A stretch of 64,000 nt of DNA from Bradyrhizobium sp. SK17 (GTDB lineage: Bacteria; Pseudomonadota; Alphaproteobacteria; Rhizobiales; Xanthobacteraceae): positions 62,001-126,000 of the forward strand of contig NZ_CP025114.1 in NCBI RefSeq assembly GCF_002831585.1, in the 5' to 3' direction. The translations under genes and the position numbers were made by a program. Below are positions 41,375-50,316 of this stretch, in pieces (the first letter of the stretch is position 1; each line of letters starts with the position of its first letter). The notes under the pieces are model-generated. The model was not told the DNA's origin. It saw only the letters and a program-made list of their open reading frames with translations, and did no database searches.

Positions 41375-43502
41375 GATCGGCATCGCTATCCTTCTTCTCC
41401 TCGCCTTCTGGCTGTTGTGGAGCATGGCCTATGAGGTGGTCGTGGCGCAGCGCTGGGCGCCGACGCGATTTCCCAGCGAAGGCGCCAGCCGCTGGGCGCT
41501 CTTCCGGATGCAGAATGCCGACCGCTCGGCCGACTTTTTCCTTGTCGCCTGGCGTCATTTCTATGACCGCCTTGTCTTTGCGCCGACCCGCACCGAGGCG
41601 CTCATCCGCGGCCTCTACGCCGCGGCGGCGGTCGTGACGCTGGGCCTGGCTGGCGCGCTCTTTGCGTTTATCAACCGCCGGCAAATGCCTTATGGCGCCG
41701 CTCGCTTCGGCACGGTGATGGAGGCCGCCAAGCAGGGCCTCACCGCCAGGCAGGGCATCGTGCTCGGAACGCTCAGTGGGGCAACGATCCGCTCCGACGA
41801 ACCCGCTCATATCCTGGTCGTCGGGCCCTCGCGGTCGGGCAAAGGCACCGGCTTCGTCCTCCCGAACGGCTACTCCTGGCGGGGATCGGCGGTGTTCTTC
41901 GATCCCAAGCGCGAGAATTTCGACGCGTTGGCCAATCATCGGCAAGCGATGGGCAACAAGGTCTTCATGTTCTCGCCAGGCTCGAATGACACCCATCGCT
42001 ATAATCCGCTGGATTTCGTGCGGCGCGACGAGCGCATGGCGACCGACTGTTTGGTGGTGGCTTCGTTCGTGATTCCCGAGAAAGCGGACGACACCTGGGC
42101 TGGCGCGGGCCGTCTCTTGCTGTCGGCGCTGATCGGCTACGTGCTGTCGTCGCCTTTGATTGCCGGCGCGCAACACATGCGCACCGTCGCGCGGATGACG
42201 ACGACCGGCAAGGACATCTCCTCGGTGCTGCGTGCGATCGTGCGGACCGAACGCCAGCATTTGCCGACCTGGGTCATCGACAGCTTCAACCAGTACATCG
42301 CGCTCGAGCCGGAGACGCGCAACAGCGCTGTCTTCAATGTCAACATGGCGATGTCGCTGTGGAACAATGGGTTGATCTCGGCGGCAACGGAGACGTCGGA
42401 CTTCGATATTCGCGAACTGCGCCGCAAACAGATGACGATCTTCATCGGCTGCACCATCGCGGAGCTGTCGATTTTCCGGCCGCTGATCCGAATTCTTTTT
42501 CAGCAGATCCACGATCTGATGATGGTGAAGATTCCGGGCGACGACGAGCCGCATCAGGTGCTGCTGATGCTCGACGAATTCTACCATGTCGGGCGGATGG
42601 ATTCGCTGATCTCGAAGATCACGATCAGCGCTGGCTACGGCTTCCGCATGGCCATCGTCATGCAGGACATCGCGCAACTCGACGAGCTCTATGGTAGGAA
42701 CACCCGCATCACCACGGTGTCGGGCTCGCAGATCAAGCTGTTCATTCAGATCAACGATCTCGAAACATCGGAGTTCGTCTCCGAAATGCTGGGCGAGACG
42801 ACGCAAGTTTACAAGACGCCGATCCAGCGGCCGGGGCAGGGTATCTTCGCGCCGCGCGTCTGGGCGCCCCACTACACGCCGCGGCCGCTCCGCAATCCGC
42901 TCGAACTTCGGGAGATGTCGGCGCGGCTGTCAATCCTGATGGTGAAGAACTCGCGCTCGTTCGAACTCACGAAGATCCGGCACTATCTCGATAAGCCGTA
43001 TCGCGCCTTCTATGAAAAGGCGAAGGGCTCGCCTCCGTCCCTTCCTGCACTTCGGCAGTGGCAGGACGAGGTGCTGGGCGGCGCGATCAGCCCGGCCTCT
43101 GCCGAGATCGCAGCCGCGGTCGAAGAGAGGGTCGAGGAGGCGCCGGCGTCGGCGCGCAAGTTGGCCGCCAAACGAACGCCCGCGCCAAAAACCGCCAAAG
43201 CGAAGACCGGGAGGAAGCCGGAGCAAACCGCCAACGGACCAATTACGCGGCTGGTTCTGACGCCACGCCAGACGGCTTCAAAGCCGAGCCGCAAGGAGCT
43301 GTCCTTGGGCGTGGCGCCCGCGCCGGTTGGCGAAAGCTGTGACCTTTGCGATATTCTCGCCTTGGCCGGGGAACGGCAGGATGAAGTCTTCGATACGATG
43401 ATGGGTGTCTTGAAATCTCATCAAGCCGAGGCGGGGCCTGTGACTGAGGCCGCAAGAACATTGGAAGGCCTGCATCGTTTGTTCGGAGATGACGACAAGT
43501 AG
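41352..43502 (+). CDS. virD4: VirD4 coupling protein, second diverged copy, 716 aa
   Basis: Membrane helices, Walker A GPSRSGKGTGF, Walker B MLDEFYHVG and the TTVSGSQIKLF region are as in copy one. The C-terminal 120 residues are a different Lys/Ala/Pro-rich linker (RKLAAKRTPAPKTAKAKTGRK) followed by a related tail containing GESCD and LHRLFGDDDK. Since this tail contacts substrates in coupling proteins, the two copies might recruit different cargo. The start at 41352 matches that of copy one. Confidence 0.95.
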   Translation: MARVVAYRIGIAILLLLAFWLLWSMAYEVVVAQRWAPTRFPSEGASRWALFRMQNADRSADFFLVAWRHFYDRLVFAPTRTEALIRGLYAAAAVVTLGLAGALFAFINRRQMPYGAARFGTVMEAAKQGLTARQGIVLGTLSGATIRSDEPAHILVVGPSRSGKGTGFVLPNGYSWRGSAVFFDPKRENFDALANHRQAMGNKVFMFSPGSNDTHRYNPLDFVRRDERMATDCLVVASFVIPEKADDTWAGAGRLLLSALIGYVLSSPLIAGAQHMRTVARMTTTGKDISSVLRAIVRTERQHLPTWVIDSFNQYIALEPETRNSAVFNVNMAMSLWNNGLISAATETSDFDIRELRRKQMTIFIGCTIAELSIFRPLIRILFQQIHDLMMVKIPGDDEPHQVLLMLDEFYHVGRMDSLISKITISAGYGFRMAIVMQDIAQLDELYGRNTRITTVSGSQIKLFIQINDLETSEFVSEMLGETTQVYKTPIQRPGQGIFAPRVWAPHYTPRPLRNPLELREMSARLSILMVKNSRSFELTKIRHYLDKPYRAFYEKAKGSPPSLPALRQWQDEVLGGAISPASAEIAAAVEERVEEAPASARKLAAKRTPAPKTAKAKTGRKPEQTANGPITRLVLTPRQTASKPSRKELSLGVAPAPVGESCDLCDILALAGERQDEVFDTMMGVLKSHQAEAGPVTEAARTLEGLHRLFGDDDK

Positions 43503-43643
43503 ACATATGGCTGCCCGTCTCGCCACGGCGGAAGAAGGCGGGATGTGAAAATCCGGTCATCCGCGTGCAGCGAACTTCAGCGTTGAGTGCGATCGTGTGT
43601 GAGCCACCACGCAGATCGGGCCTCCCCAAAAGACCGATAGTAT

Positions 43644-43655
43644 GCTCTTAAGAGC
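43644..43655. promoter_or_regulatory. hipBA operator palindrome 1
   Basis: Perfect palindrome GCTCTTAAGAGC, centre at 43649.5; first of four copies upstream of hipB. Confidence 0.75.
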
Positions 43656-43674
43656 ACCAAATCTGTCTTATTGT

Positions 43675-43686
43675 GCTCTCAAGAGC
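43675..43686. promoter_or_regulatory. hipBA operator palindrome 2
   Basis: GCTCTCAAGAGC, one-base variant with GTG/CAC extension, centre 31 bases after copy 1. Confidence 0.75.
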
Positions 43687-43722
43687 ACGATACACTTGCT
43701 GTTAGGATGTTTTTGCCTATAT

Positions 43723-43734
43723 GCTCTTAAGAGC
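43723..43734. promoter_or_regulatory. hipBA operator palindrome 3
   Basis: Perfect GCTCTTAAGAGC, centre 48 bases after copy 2. Confidence 0.75.
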
Positions 43735-43753
43735 CTCAAAACCGGGATTTGGA

Positions 43754-43765
43754 GCCCTTAAGAGC
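43754..43765. promoter_or_regulatory. hipBA operator palindrome 4, abutting the hipB start
   Basis: GCCCTTAAGAGC, one-base variant, centre 31 bases after copy 3 and ending two bases before the hipB ATG, where a Shine-Dalgarno would normally be. Confidence 0.75.
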
Positions 43766-43767
43766 AT

Positions 43768-44109
43768 ATGACCGCTAAGAACAACTTAGTCCAGGCGCCG
43801 CCCTTCGAGGTCGATCGAGCCTTGAAAAAGCTTGGTGCCGATCTGCGCACGGCACGCCTGCGACGCAACCTGACCGTCGAGGCCACTGCCGCCAAGATCG
43901 GGACCGGCCGTCGTGCCATCCTGGATGCCGAGAAGGGCAAGATCTCGACGCAGATCGGGGTCTATGCGGGCCTGCTGTGGGCCTACGGCCTCGTCGACCG
44001 CTTCAGTGACGCAGCCGATCCGCGATTCGATGAAGAGGGCCAGCGCCTCGCCTTGATTGGGGATCGTGTCCACGCCCGCAGCCCGAAGGGATTGGACAAT
44101 GAGTTCTAA
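43768..44109 (+). CDS. hipB: HipB-like XRE antitoxin and autorepressor, 113 aa
   Basis: Cro/C1 HTH at about residues 24-78: LGADLRTARLRRNLTVEATAAKIG, then TGRRAILDAEKGK. It overlaps the hipA-like gene by 11 bases, the usual antitoxin-toxin order. Four palindromes precede it and are the likely operators. No Shine-Dalgarno is seen because the last palindrome occupies that position; translation may be leaderless or an alternative start may be used. Confidence 0.8.
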   Translation: MTAKNNLVQAPPFEVDRALKKLGADLRTARLRRNLTVEATAAKIGTGRRAILDAEKGKISTQIGVYAGLLWAYGLVDRFSDAADPRFDEEGQRLALIGDRVHARSPKGLDNEF

Positions 44110-45391
44110 CGTCACGCCAACAGAATGCTTCGTCTACGTTACTTTGCCCGGTCAAACCGCGCCGGTTACGGCGGCGCGGTTTGAGCTTACCAAAGACAGG
44201 CGCGACATTGCGATCGGCAGACTGGTCTATGGCCGCACCTATCTCGCCCGCGCCGAGGCCGTGCCGATCGATCCGATCGAACTCAGGCTTGCTAATCAGA
44301 CCTATGGAACCGTCAGCATGAAAGGCTTGTTCGGCGCGCTGCGTGATGCAGGGCCGGACTACTGGGGCCGCCGCCTTATCGAAAGGCATCTCGGTGCTGC
44401 CCAGCTCAACGAGATGGATTACCTGCTGCACTCACCTGATGATCGGGCGGGCGCCCTCGGCTTCGGACTGAATCAGCAGCCTCCGGCGCCCAAGCGGGAT
44501 TTCAACAAGACCCTCAGCCTCGCTCGGCTGCAGAAGATCGCCGATGCAATCGTCGATGAAGAAGATCGCCCCGATGACGCCGAAGTCGCTCAGGTCGAAG
44601 AACTGCTGCTGGTCGGCACGTCAATGGGCGGTGCGCGGCCGAAGGCCGTGGTCGAGGACACCGATGGGCTATGGATCGCCAAGTTCAACAGGAAGGACGA
44701 CAAATGGAACAACGCGCGCGCTGAACACGCCATGCTCATGCTCGCACGGGCATGCGGTATCACGACGGCGGAAAGCAAGGTGATCGTCGTCGGCGGTCGT
44801 GACGTCCTCATGGTCAAACGCTTTGATCGCGAGCGGGCCGACGGTGGTTATCTGCGCGCCCGCATGCTTAGCGGTCTGACGCTGCTTCGCGCCGAAGAGG
44901 GGCATGACACGCGCGATCGATGGTCCTATGTGCTGCTGGTCGAAGAGCTGCGGCGAGTTTCGGCCAACCCCCGGGGTGATGCTGCCGAACTGTTTCGCAG
45001 GATGTGCTTCAACGCATTGATTTCGAACACCGACGATCACCCGCGCAATCATGCGGTCATGGCAATGACTCCTGACTGGAACCTATCGCCAGCCTACGAT
45101 CTCACGCCGGGACCCTTGATCAGTGAGGAGCGGCGCGATCTCGCCATGATCTGCGGCGACGCGGGCCGCTATGCCAATGCCGAGAACATTGTCTCGCAAA
45201 GCATGCGCTTCCTGCTTGAAAAAGACGTGGCCGAAAAGATCGTGTCGGACATGGAAGAGCAGGTTCGAAGCAAGTGGTATGAGGTCGTACGGCGGGAGGG
45301 GCTCTCGGAAGCGGACTGCAACACGATCAGCCGGTCCTTCGTCTACCCGGGCTTCCGGTATCCTATATCACGAGCCGCGCCACCGATCTGA
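44099..45391 (+). CDS. hipA: HipA-family Ser/Thr kinase toxin, 430 aa
   Basis: HipA N-terminal domain (YGTVSMKGLFGALRDAGPD) and kinase core with flexible P-loop GTSMGGARPKAVV (173-185), catalytic N310-T-D-D-H-P-R-N-H318 and Mg-binding LSPAYD334LTPGP. In Escherichia coli HipA phosphorylates glutamyl-tRNA synthetase; the target here is unknown. All catalytic residues look intact. Start ATG 44099 overlaps hipB. Confidence 0.88.
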   Translation: MSSNVTPTECFVYVTLPGQTAPVTAARFELTKDRRDIAIGRLVYGRTYLARAEAVPIDPIELRLANQTYGTVSMKGLFGALRDAGPDYWGRRLIERHLGAAQLNEMDYLLHSPDDRAGALGFGLNQQPPAPKRDFNKTLSLARLQKIADAIVDEEDRPDDAEVAQVEELLLVGTSMGGARPKAVVEDTDGLWIAKFNRKDDKWNNARAEHAMLMLARACGITTAESKVIVVGGRDVLMVKRFDRERADGGYLRARMLSGLTLLRAEEGHDTRDRWSYVLLVEELRRVSANPRGDAAELFRRMCFNALISNTDDHPRNHAVMAMTPDWNLSPAYDLTPGPLISEERRDLAMICGDAGRYANAENIVSQSMRFLLEKDVAEKIVSDMEEQVRSKWYEVVRREGLSEADCNTISRSFVYPGFRYPISRAAPPI

Positions 45392-45575
45392 CCCTTTGAT
45401 CTGCTAAGTGCCTGCCAGTGAGCACGAACGCCGCGCCGGCGCGACACGTGCGAGAAGTGCGGACTTTATTTTCTCGAGATGCGCATCATCCCTTCTCGTT
45501 GCGAACAGCCCAGGTCGCCAATCCTGGGTCACGCCACACCTTGCTCGGCGCCAGCCGTATCCCCGCGTTGATCAC

Positions 45576-45780
45576 CTACGAAGAAGTCCCCGAATCCACC
45601 AGCGGTAAGAAGACTTCGTCGACGATCTCGTTGATGGCTTTGTCTGACAGAGGCTCGAACGTCATCAGAATCTCATGGCGCGCAAGGTCCGTCGGAAGCA
45701 GCACGATCCGCGGGGTGAGGCGGGCAGCGACGATCTCGCCACGATTGATCGCGCGTCCCAGGAGAACCGACCCTATTTTC
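45576..45780 (-). pseudogene. Possible C-terminal fragment of a TetR-family regulator
   Basis: The stretch GRAINRGEIVAARLTPRIVLLP, then DLARHEILMTFEPLSDKAINEIVDE and VFLPLV resembles the ligand-domain end of TetR regulators. No N-terminal HTH or start is present; the frame runs into the HNH gene upstream. Treated as a decayed fragment, with modest confidence. Confidence 0.4.
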
Positions 45781-45787
45781 AGGTAAA

Positions 45788-46627
45788 TCAGCTTTCCTCG
45801 ATCAGCTTGAACCCGCCGTTGCAAAACTCATCGCTTGCCGCAAGGCCCCAATAGAGCGCCGCGCGCCACGCATTCAAATTGCCGCGCTGGCGGCTGCGCG
45901 CGGTGTGCTTTAGTTCCGATCGAAGGATGTCTGCACCGCCGGTAAAATTGCGCCGAAACGTGTCCTTGCATTCGACCAATTCGACTGCGGCACTCCCCGC
46001 GTACAATGACCCGAGTTCGAACAGCTCAAAATGTCGCCGCGCTCTGGCTATACGCGCCGCCGGCACTCCGGCGACGGGGTCGATGGAAAAACTGACCTGC
46101 ACGGTGTTGGTAATACCGATCGTTGCTCGGAGAATCCGGTGCGAACTCCAGTCGTCAAAATACGGATGAAATGTCTGTTCGGCGTGTGCGCGAGGCGCAT
46201 GTTCCTGTTTGACTTTGTTACAATCCGAACAGCTCGGCACCAGGTTGGCTGGAAAGACGGCAAACTCGGGATACCCTGATTGCGGCAGATAGTGATCGAG
46301 CGTTTTGACGTCCCGCGCGCCACAGAGCGGGCAGCGTCGATACTTCGCGCCCGCCCGCAGGCGGTCATAGACCGGGCGCCCTTTGCCACGGACGAGAACG
46401 CGATCATAGACGTTAGAAAGATCTTCCTTGCTGACACCGTCGGGATCTTCAGCCATCAGCTGGAAGAGTTCTGTGCGAGTCGCCAATTCCAGATATTCGG
46501 TCGCGCGCTCCCCGATCCGTTCGGACAGGGCAAGAAGCGCACTGCGAAGTTTTGGGTCTCGGGTGCGCGCTGCCAATCCGCGAAACACCACCTCTGCATC
46601 ATCCGTTGGACACGAAATCGCAATCAC
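45788..46627 (-). CDS. HNH endonuclease, Septu PtuB-like, 279 aa
   Basis: A zinc-ribbon HNH core: C99-P-L-C102, D111-H112-Y-L-P, N128-L-V and C133-S-D-C136-N137-K. H112 would be the general base. N-terminal helical region of about 90 residues. It starts three bases after the stop of a large ATPase, and the ATPase-HNH gene pair is the arrangement of Septu (PtuA/PtuB) anti-phage systems, in which PtuB is the nuclease effector. Standalone restriction-type HNH function cannot be excluded. Confidence 0.78.
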   Translation of the reverse strand: MIAISCPTDDAEVVFRGLAARTRDPKLRSALLALSERIGERATEYLELATRTELFQLMAEDPDGVSKEDLSNVYDRVLVRGKGRPVYDRLRAGAKYRRCPLCGARDVKTLDHYLPQSGYPEFAVFPANLVPSCSDCNKVKQEHAPRAHAEQTFHPYFDDWSSHRILRATIGITNTVQVSFSIDPVAGVPAARIARARRHFELFELGSLYAGSAAVELVECKDTFRRNFTGGADILRSELKHTARSRQRGNLNAWRAALYWGLAASDEFCNGGFKLIEES

Positions 46628-46630
46628 GGC

Positions 46631-48145
46631 TCAGCGCTCCTCCCAGAGCGCGCGAACTAGTGCGCGGCCCTCGGCACCTATATGGTCCTCGAAGGTCGCC
46701 AGTGCCTGGTCGACAGTGTTTGATCTTGAAACGACGTCCGAGATCAGCGCGTGATATCCGCTTGCGGTGAATTCAACCCGAAAAATCTCGCGTGTCAGCA
46801 GCCCGACATTCTCAGCAAAGGTTTCGACCTCTGGACGCTCGATCCCAATGCTTGCTCCGTCACGGAAAAACAGCGACACACAATTGCTGGGTACTTCCTG
46901 AGCAATGACGGGTGAGTGAGTGGCCAGAATGGCCACGCCGTTGCGTTGCGCCAATAGACCCGAGAGCGCACGGACGAACGATGCCGCGAGCGGGGGATGA
47001 AGATGGGCTTCCGGCTCGTCGATCAGAACCAGCGTTCGCTCGCTGACCAGCTCGACTAACCGCGTCATGGTGAGCAACACAATCTTGTGGCCGGAGCTTG
47101 CCGCGTCAAACAATTGAACTGCAGTGTTCTCGAAGTCGTCTTGCGGCAAGTCGGCAAGTCGTTCTAATCGCAGTGCGGCAAAAAGCGGATCGCTTTCCAG
47201 GATGCGCATGGCAGACCGCCATCGCGGCTTTCGCGAGCTGCGCAGGCATTTGAGGGTACTCGCGACAAAGTCAGTGCGCAGATCAGCTGTCGTCTTATTT
47301 CGTGCCTCATGCCTACCGCTCTTCAGGCGCACGTTCTTCTTCAGGCCAATATAGGCGTATTGCAGGCCTGTGGCGGTCCCATCATTGGGTATGGCGGGGT
47401 CAAATTCATCGAACGCGCTGAAGGCCACGGTGACAAGGTTTGCGAAGCCTTCCTCACCATTGAGCTCATCGTCGTCGGTGATGAAGGTCAGGCGTCCGAG
47501 CGATCGTTTCCGCCCGACCCGCAGTAGGGTACTGATCGAACGAAGAAGTGTTGTTTTTCCGACGCCGTTGCGGCCGATAATGGCATGAATATTTGTCGGC
47601 GGAACCGCGTCGGGGGTCACCTGAACTTCGATGACGGCATCGTCCGATTCGGGAAACTTGTACCGGAAATGGAACGGCGTCAGCATCGCCTGCTCGTGTG
47701 CAATGGTTCTGAGTTTGGTCAACTCTCGTGCCGAAACAGACCGGAGCAACGACGTCTCGAACGCGGTTTCGTTCTGGACGGCGGCGAAAATATCATCATT
47801 CCAGACCACGTCCTGCAGTGCTTCGAAAATCGCGATGCGATCCTCTTCATCGACCGCAATTAGATTTTCGTAATATTCTTGGCTTTGTCCAAGTGATGCA
47901 TATTCCGGCCCGAGGGCGGCAAAGCCGTCTTCGACCTGGGTGTATCCGTGGCGCATGTTGCGTTGCATAATCTTAACAGCGCCGATGTCATGACGGGTAC
48001 CATCGCCGTCCAAATAGATAAGCGAGAACGCCGTTTTATAGGAATAGTCGTCCCAATTATCGGTTACGAGAAAACATTGCCGGCCACCGGCAATGTCGCG
48101 CTCCACGCGCGAACTGCGCGAATACGGTATGACCGTGAACTGCAA
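46631..48145 (-). CDS. SMC/ABC-type AAA ATPase, Septu PtuA-like, 504 aa
   Basis: ATPase of the AAA_15/21 (OLD/RecF-like) type: Walker A GRNGVGKTTL at 191-200, a signature-like ASSGHK at 349-354, Walker B LVLIDEPEAHLHPP at 372-385 and H-loop LATHSP at 408-412. A 180-residue N-terminal extension contains no known domain to my eye. Paired with the downstream HNH gene. In Septu the ATPase oligomer holds PtuB inactive until phage-related signals lower ATP or expose DNA; that role here is inferred. Confidence 0.8.
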   Translation of the reverse strand: MQFTVIPYSRSSRVERDIAGGRQCFLVTDNWDDYSYKTAFSLIYLDGDGTRHDIGAVKIMQRNMRHGYTQVEDGFAALGPEYASLGQSQEYYENLIAVDEEDRIAIFEALQDVVWNDDIFAAVQNETAFETSLLRSVSARELTKLRTIAHEQAMLTPFHFRYKFPESDDAVIEVQVTPDAVPPTNIHAIIGRNGVGKTTLLRSISTLLRVGRKRSLGRLTFITDDDELNGEEGFANLVTVAFSAFDEFDPAIPNDGTATGLQYAYIGLKKNVRLKSGRHEARNKTTADLRTDFVASTLKCLRSSRKPRWRSAMRILESDPLFAALRLERLADLPQDDFENTAVQLFDAASSGHKIVLLTMTRLVELVSERTLVLIDEPEAHLHPPLAASFVRALSGLLAQRNGVAILATHSPVIAQEVPSNCVSLFFRDGASIGIERPEVETFAENVGLLTREIFRVEFTASGYHALISDVVSRSNTVDQALATFEDHIGAEGRALVRALWEER

Positions 48146-48494
48146 GGGGAATCTCCAAGCGGCGGCGTATGCAGGTCGCCGAATAAAATTGAGTAAAATT
48201 GATACGTGCTTTGCGGCGATCCCGCTAGCATCGGGCGGCTGCCGGGTGCTTGAGAACCCTTTGCGCCCTTACTAATGGGGAGGATGAGATGGGTTGATTT
48301 CAGAAGGGTCGCCTCGTGTGACATACGTCGCAGCTAGCAAGGTCGGATGGACGACTTGTTTCTGCCATAAGGAGTGCCTATCCATTGCTGTGAAATCTCT
48401 TATTTCTTCAACTATTTCAATTACTTATGTTCCATAATCTATGTTATGCGAAGGCGCGGGAATGTGGCGATCCTCATCCTTGTATCCCTGCACA
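48146..48494. other. Intergenic region upstream of the ATPase-HNH pair
   Basis: About 350 bases; AT-rich around 48360-48440. It must hold the promoter for the minus-strand ATPase. No gene or clear repeat is seen. Confidence 0.4.
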
Positions 48495-48755
48495 TCACTG
48501 TGATTTCGGACCACCGTGGTAGCGCCAAACGTGTCCATCCTCATGTGCTTTCGGCGCAATCCGGAAACGCGGTGCCGTTCTGCCGGTTGTGAACGCGCCG
48601 TTCTGGTCGTATCGGGCGTCAGCATGGACAGCGGTCCGCCTCGCCTCGTTCGGCCAGTAGCTCTTGTCGGTGATAGTCGAGCCCGCGTAGGCCACCGCGG
48701 AGGCCATTGCGAGTGGCAACACCAGCGACATCGTGATGATCGGTTTCCTAAACAT
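48495..48755 (-). CDS. Small exported hypothetical protein, 86 aa
   Basis: Signal peptide of about 25 residues (ending AVAYA). The mature part starts STITDKSYWPNEARR and ends HGGPKSQ; proteins of this shape (ITD-SYWPNE at the start, GGPKS at the end) are common in Bradyrhizobium relatives, which is part of the taxonomic inference. ATG 48755 has GGAG upstream. Function unknown. Confidence 0.6.
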   Translation of the reverse strand: MFRKPIITMSLVLPLAMASAVAYAGSTITDKSYWPNEARRTAVHADARYDQNGAFTTGRTAPRFRIAPKAHEDGHVWRYHGGPKSQ

Positions 48756-48872
48756 GATCCGGCTCCATTTCTTTGGAAGACGCGCGCGATGTACGCCTCC
48801 CAATAGGAGTTCGGAGCATTCGAGGGGCCGGTTACACGCTCACGCCGACGTGAACGTTCTCGATCGACCCCG

Positions 48873-49412
48873 CTACCAGCGCAACAAACGCGGCCCAAGC
48901 ATCGCCCCCGCCAAGGTGCAGAGCACAATCGTGCCGCCGTACCAAACCGCAACGAACGGCAACGAATCTTCGGTGCAATGGAATGCGTAGGCCATCGCGC
49001 TTATGCTGCCCGAGATCAGTCCGGCAAAGGCACCCGCGCGAACGAGATCGGTAGGAGCCGCCTGGCGCATCGCCCAAATCACCGCGGCGAACGGGAGGAT
49101 CGCGATGATCGGCACCGACAGCAGGCATTCCAGCCATTCGTCTCCCACGATCATCTGGTCCCAGTGCGAGCGGGGCGCCATCGCTAGATTCACCGTTGCG
49201 AGAAGCATGATGATCACAAAGGGCGATGCCGCCACCATAGGCGAGATTCGCCGTTCGCCGCCGGGTCGCGCCAGCCGCGTCAAATAGAGCGTCGCCACCG
49301 CGACAACCGCGACGGTGAAACCGAGTTTGACGAAAACGAAAGTCAACGCGCGCGCCGTGTCCAGGTCCGGACGGATTCCGAGCCCGGCGATCGTGAGACC
49401 GACGGCCACGGC
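48873..49412 (-). pseudogene. nrsF: NrsF-family (DUF1109) anti-sigma membrane protein, 5' end cut by an IS
   Basis: Membrane protein with about six helices: LGIRPDLDTARALTFVFVKL, VAVVAVATLYL, SPFVIIMLLATV, LLSVPIIAILPF, GAFAGLISGSISAMAYAFHC and VWYGGTIVLCTLAGAMLG. These match NrsF/DUF1109 anti-sigma factors of metal-responsive ECF sigma factors. The native sequence starts at 49412 exactly where the IS ends, so about 35-40 N-terminal residues, probably including the sigma-binding part, are missing. No ECF sigma gene is present. Confidence 0.75.
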
Positions 49413-49446
49413 TGACCGGCCCCCACTGAGTGGTCCGATTGGAATG

Positions 49447-50316
49447 TTAGTTTAGAGATTGCATTTTGACTACCTCCTTTGGTGCTGGCCAAACGAGAGC
49501 CTCGGGTGCCGGTGGTCGATATCCCAGCGATGAGTGCGGACGCACCGTGTTGTAGTGGTGTCGCCAGTTTTCAATGACGATCTGCGCTTCCTTCAATGTG
49601 TAGAAGATCTCGCCGTTCAGCAGTTCGTCTCGCAGCTTACCGTTGAAGCTCTCGCAATAGCCGTTCTCCCAGGGGCTGCCCGGTTCGATATATGCAGTCT
49701 TTGCTCCGACAGCCGCGATCCAGTCCCGAAGTGCTTCGGCGACAAACTCAGGTCCGTTGTCCGATCTGATGTGTGTTGGAATGCCCCGCGAGACGAACAG
49801 CTCGCAAAGGGCCTCAATCACGTCAGTCGCTCTCAGCCTGCGTGCGACACGGATGGCCAGGCTCTCACGGCTGAACTCGTCGATGACGCACAGCATCCGG
49901 AACGCCTTGCCATCGTGGGTGCGGTCGGCGACGAAGTCATAAGACCAGACATGGTTGGGCCGCTCCGGCCGCAGACGGATGCACGATCCGTCATTTAGCC
50001 ACAGACGCCCACGTTTAGGCTGTTTGGCAGGGACCTTCAGCCCCTCACGTCGCCAGATCCGCTCGACACGCTTCTTGTTCACCGTCCAGCCGGCCCTGCG
50101 AAGCAACGCCGTAATCCGGCGATATCCGTAGCGACCATATTGACGAGCAAGCTCGATGATGTCGGCAGTCAAAGTCGCCTCATCATCGGGTGTCGTTGGG
50201 ATCTTGCGCTGCGTCGATCGATGTTGACCCAGAACCTGGCACGCCCGTCTCTCGGAGATGTCAAGCTCAGCTGTTACATGATCGACGCACGCTCGGCGTC
50301 GGGAGGGGCTTAGAAG
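49447..50316 (-). CDS. IS3 OrfB transposase, reached by -1 frameshift
   Basis: In the -1 frame after the slippery site the protein continues [15 protein letters not shown] and on through [17 protein letters not shown] to the integrase core: [28 protein letters not shown] and [16 protein letters not shown] hold the D-D-E residues. An internal ATG at 50172 would give a 241-residue form. The reading frame is intact. Confidence 0.88.
   Translation of the reverse strand, partial: LLSPSRRRACVDHVTAELDISERRACQVLGQHRSTQRKIPTTPDDEATLTADIIELARQYGRYGYRRITALLRRAGWTVNKKRVERIWRREGLKVPAKQPKRGRLWLNDGSCIRLRPERPNHVWSYDFVADRTHDGKAFRMLCVIDEFSRESLAIRVARRLRATDVIEALCELFVSRGIPTHIRSDNGPEFVAEALRDWIAAVGAKTAYIEPGSPWENGYCESFNGKLRDELLNGEIFYTLKEAQIVIENWRHHYNTVRPHSSLGYRPPAPEALVWPAPKEVVKMQSLN

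Noticed and set aside
41229..42872. Minus-strand open frame of 547 codons
   Set aside because: Antisense shadow of the second virD4 and virB11; composition is His/Arg-rich and no motif is present.
13282..43502. The two virB10-virD4 segments as direct repeats that could excise the sulfur island as a circle
   Set aside because: Copies differ frequently at synonymous sites, so efficient homologous recombination is unlikely; only element fusion is inferred.
43644..43765. Four regular repeats as a CRISPR-like array
   Set aside because: Units are 12-base palindromes with unequal 19-36 base spacers directly before a HipB gene; operator sites fit better.
45418..45786. Plus-strand 122-codon open frame after hipA
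   Set aside because: No ribosome site or family signal; the minus strand of the same stretch reads as a TetR C-terminal fragment.
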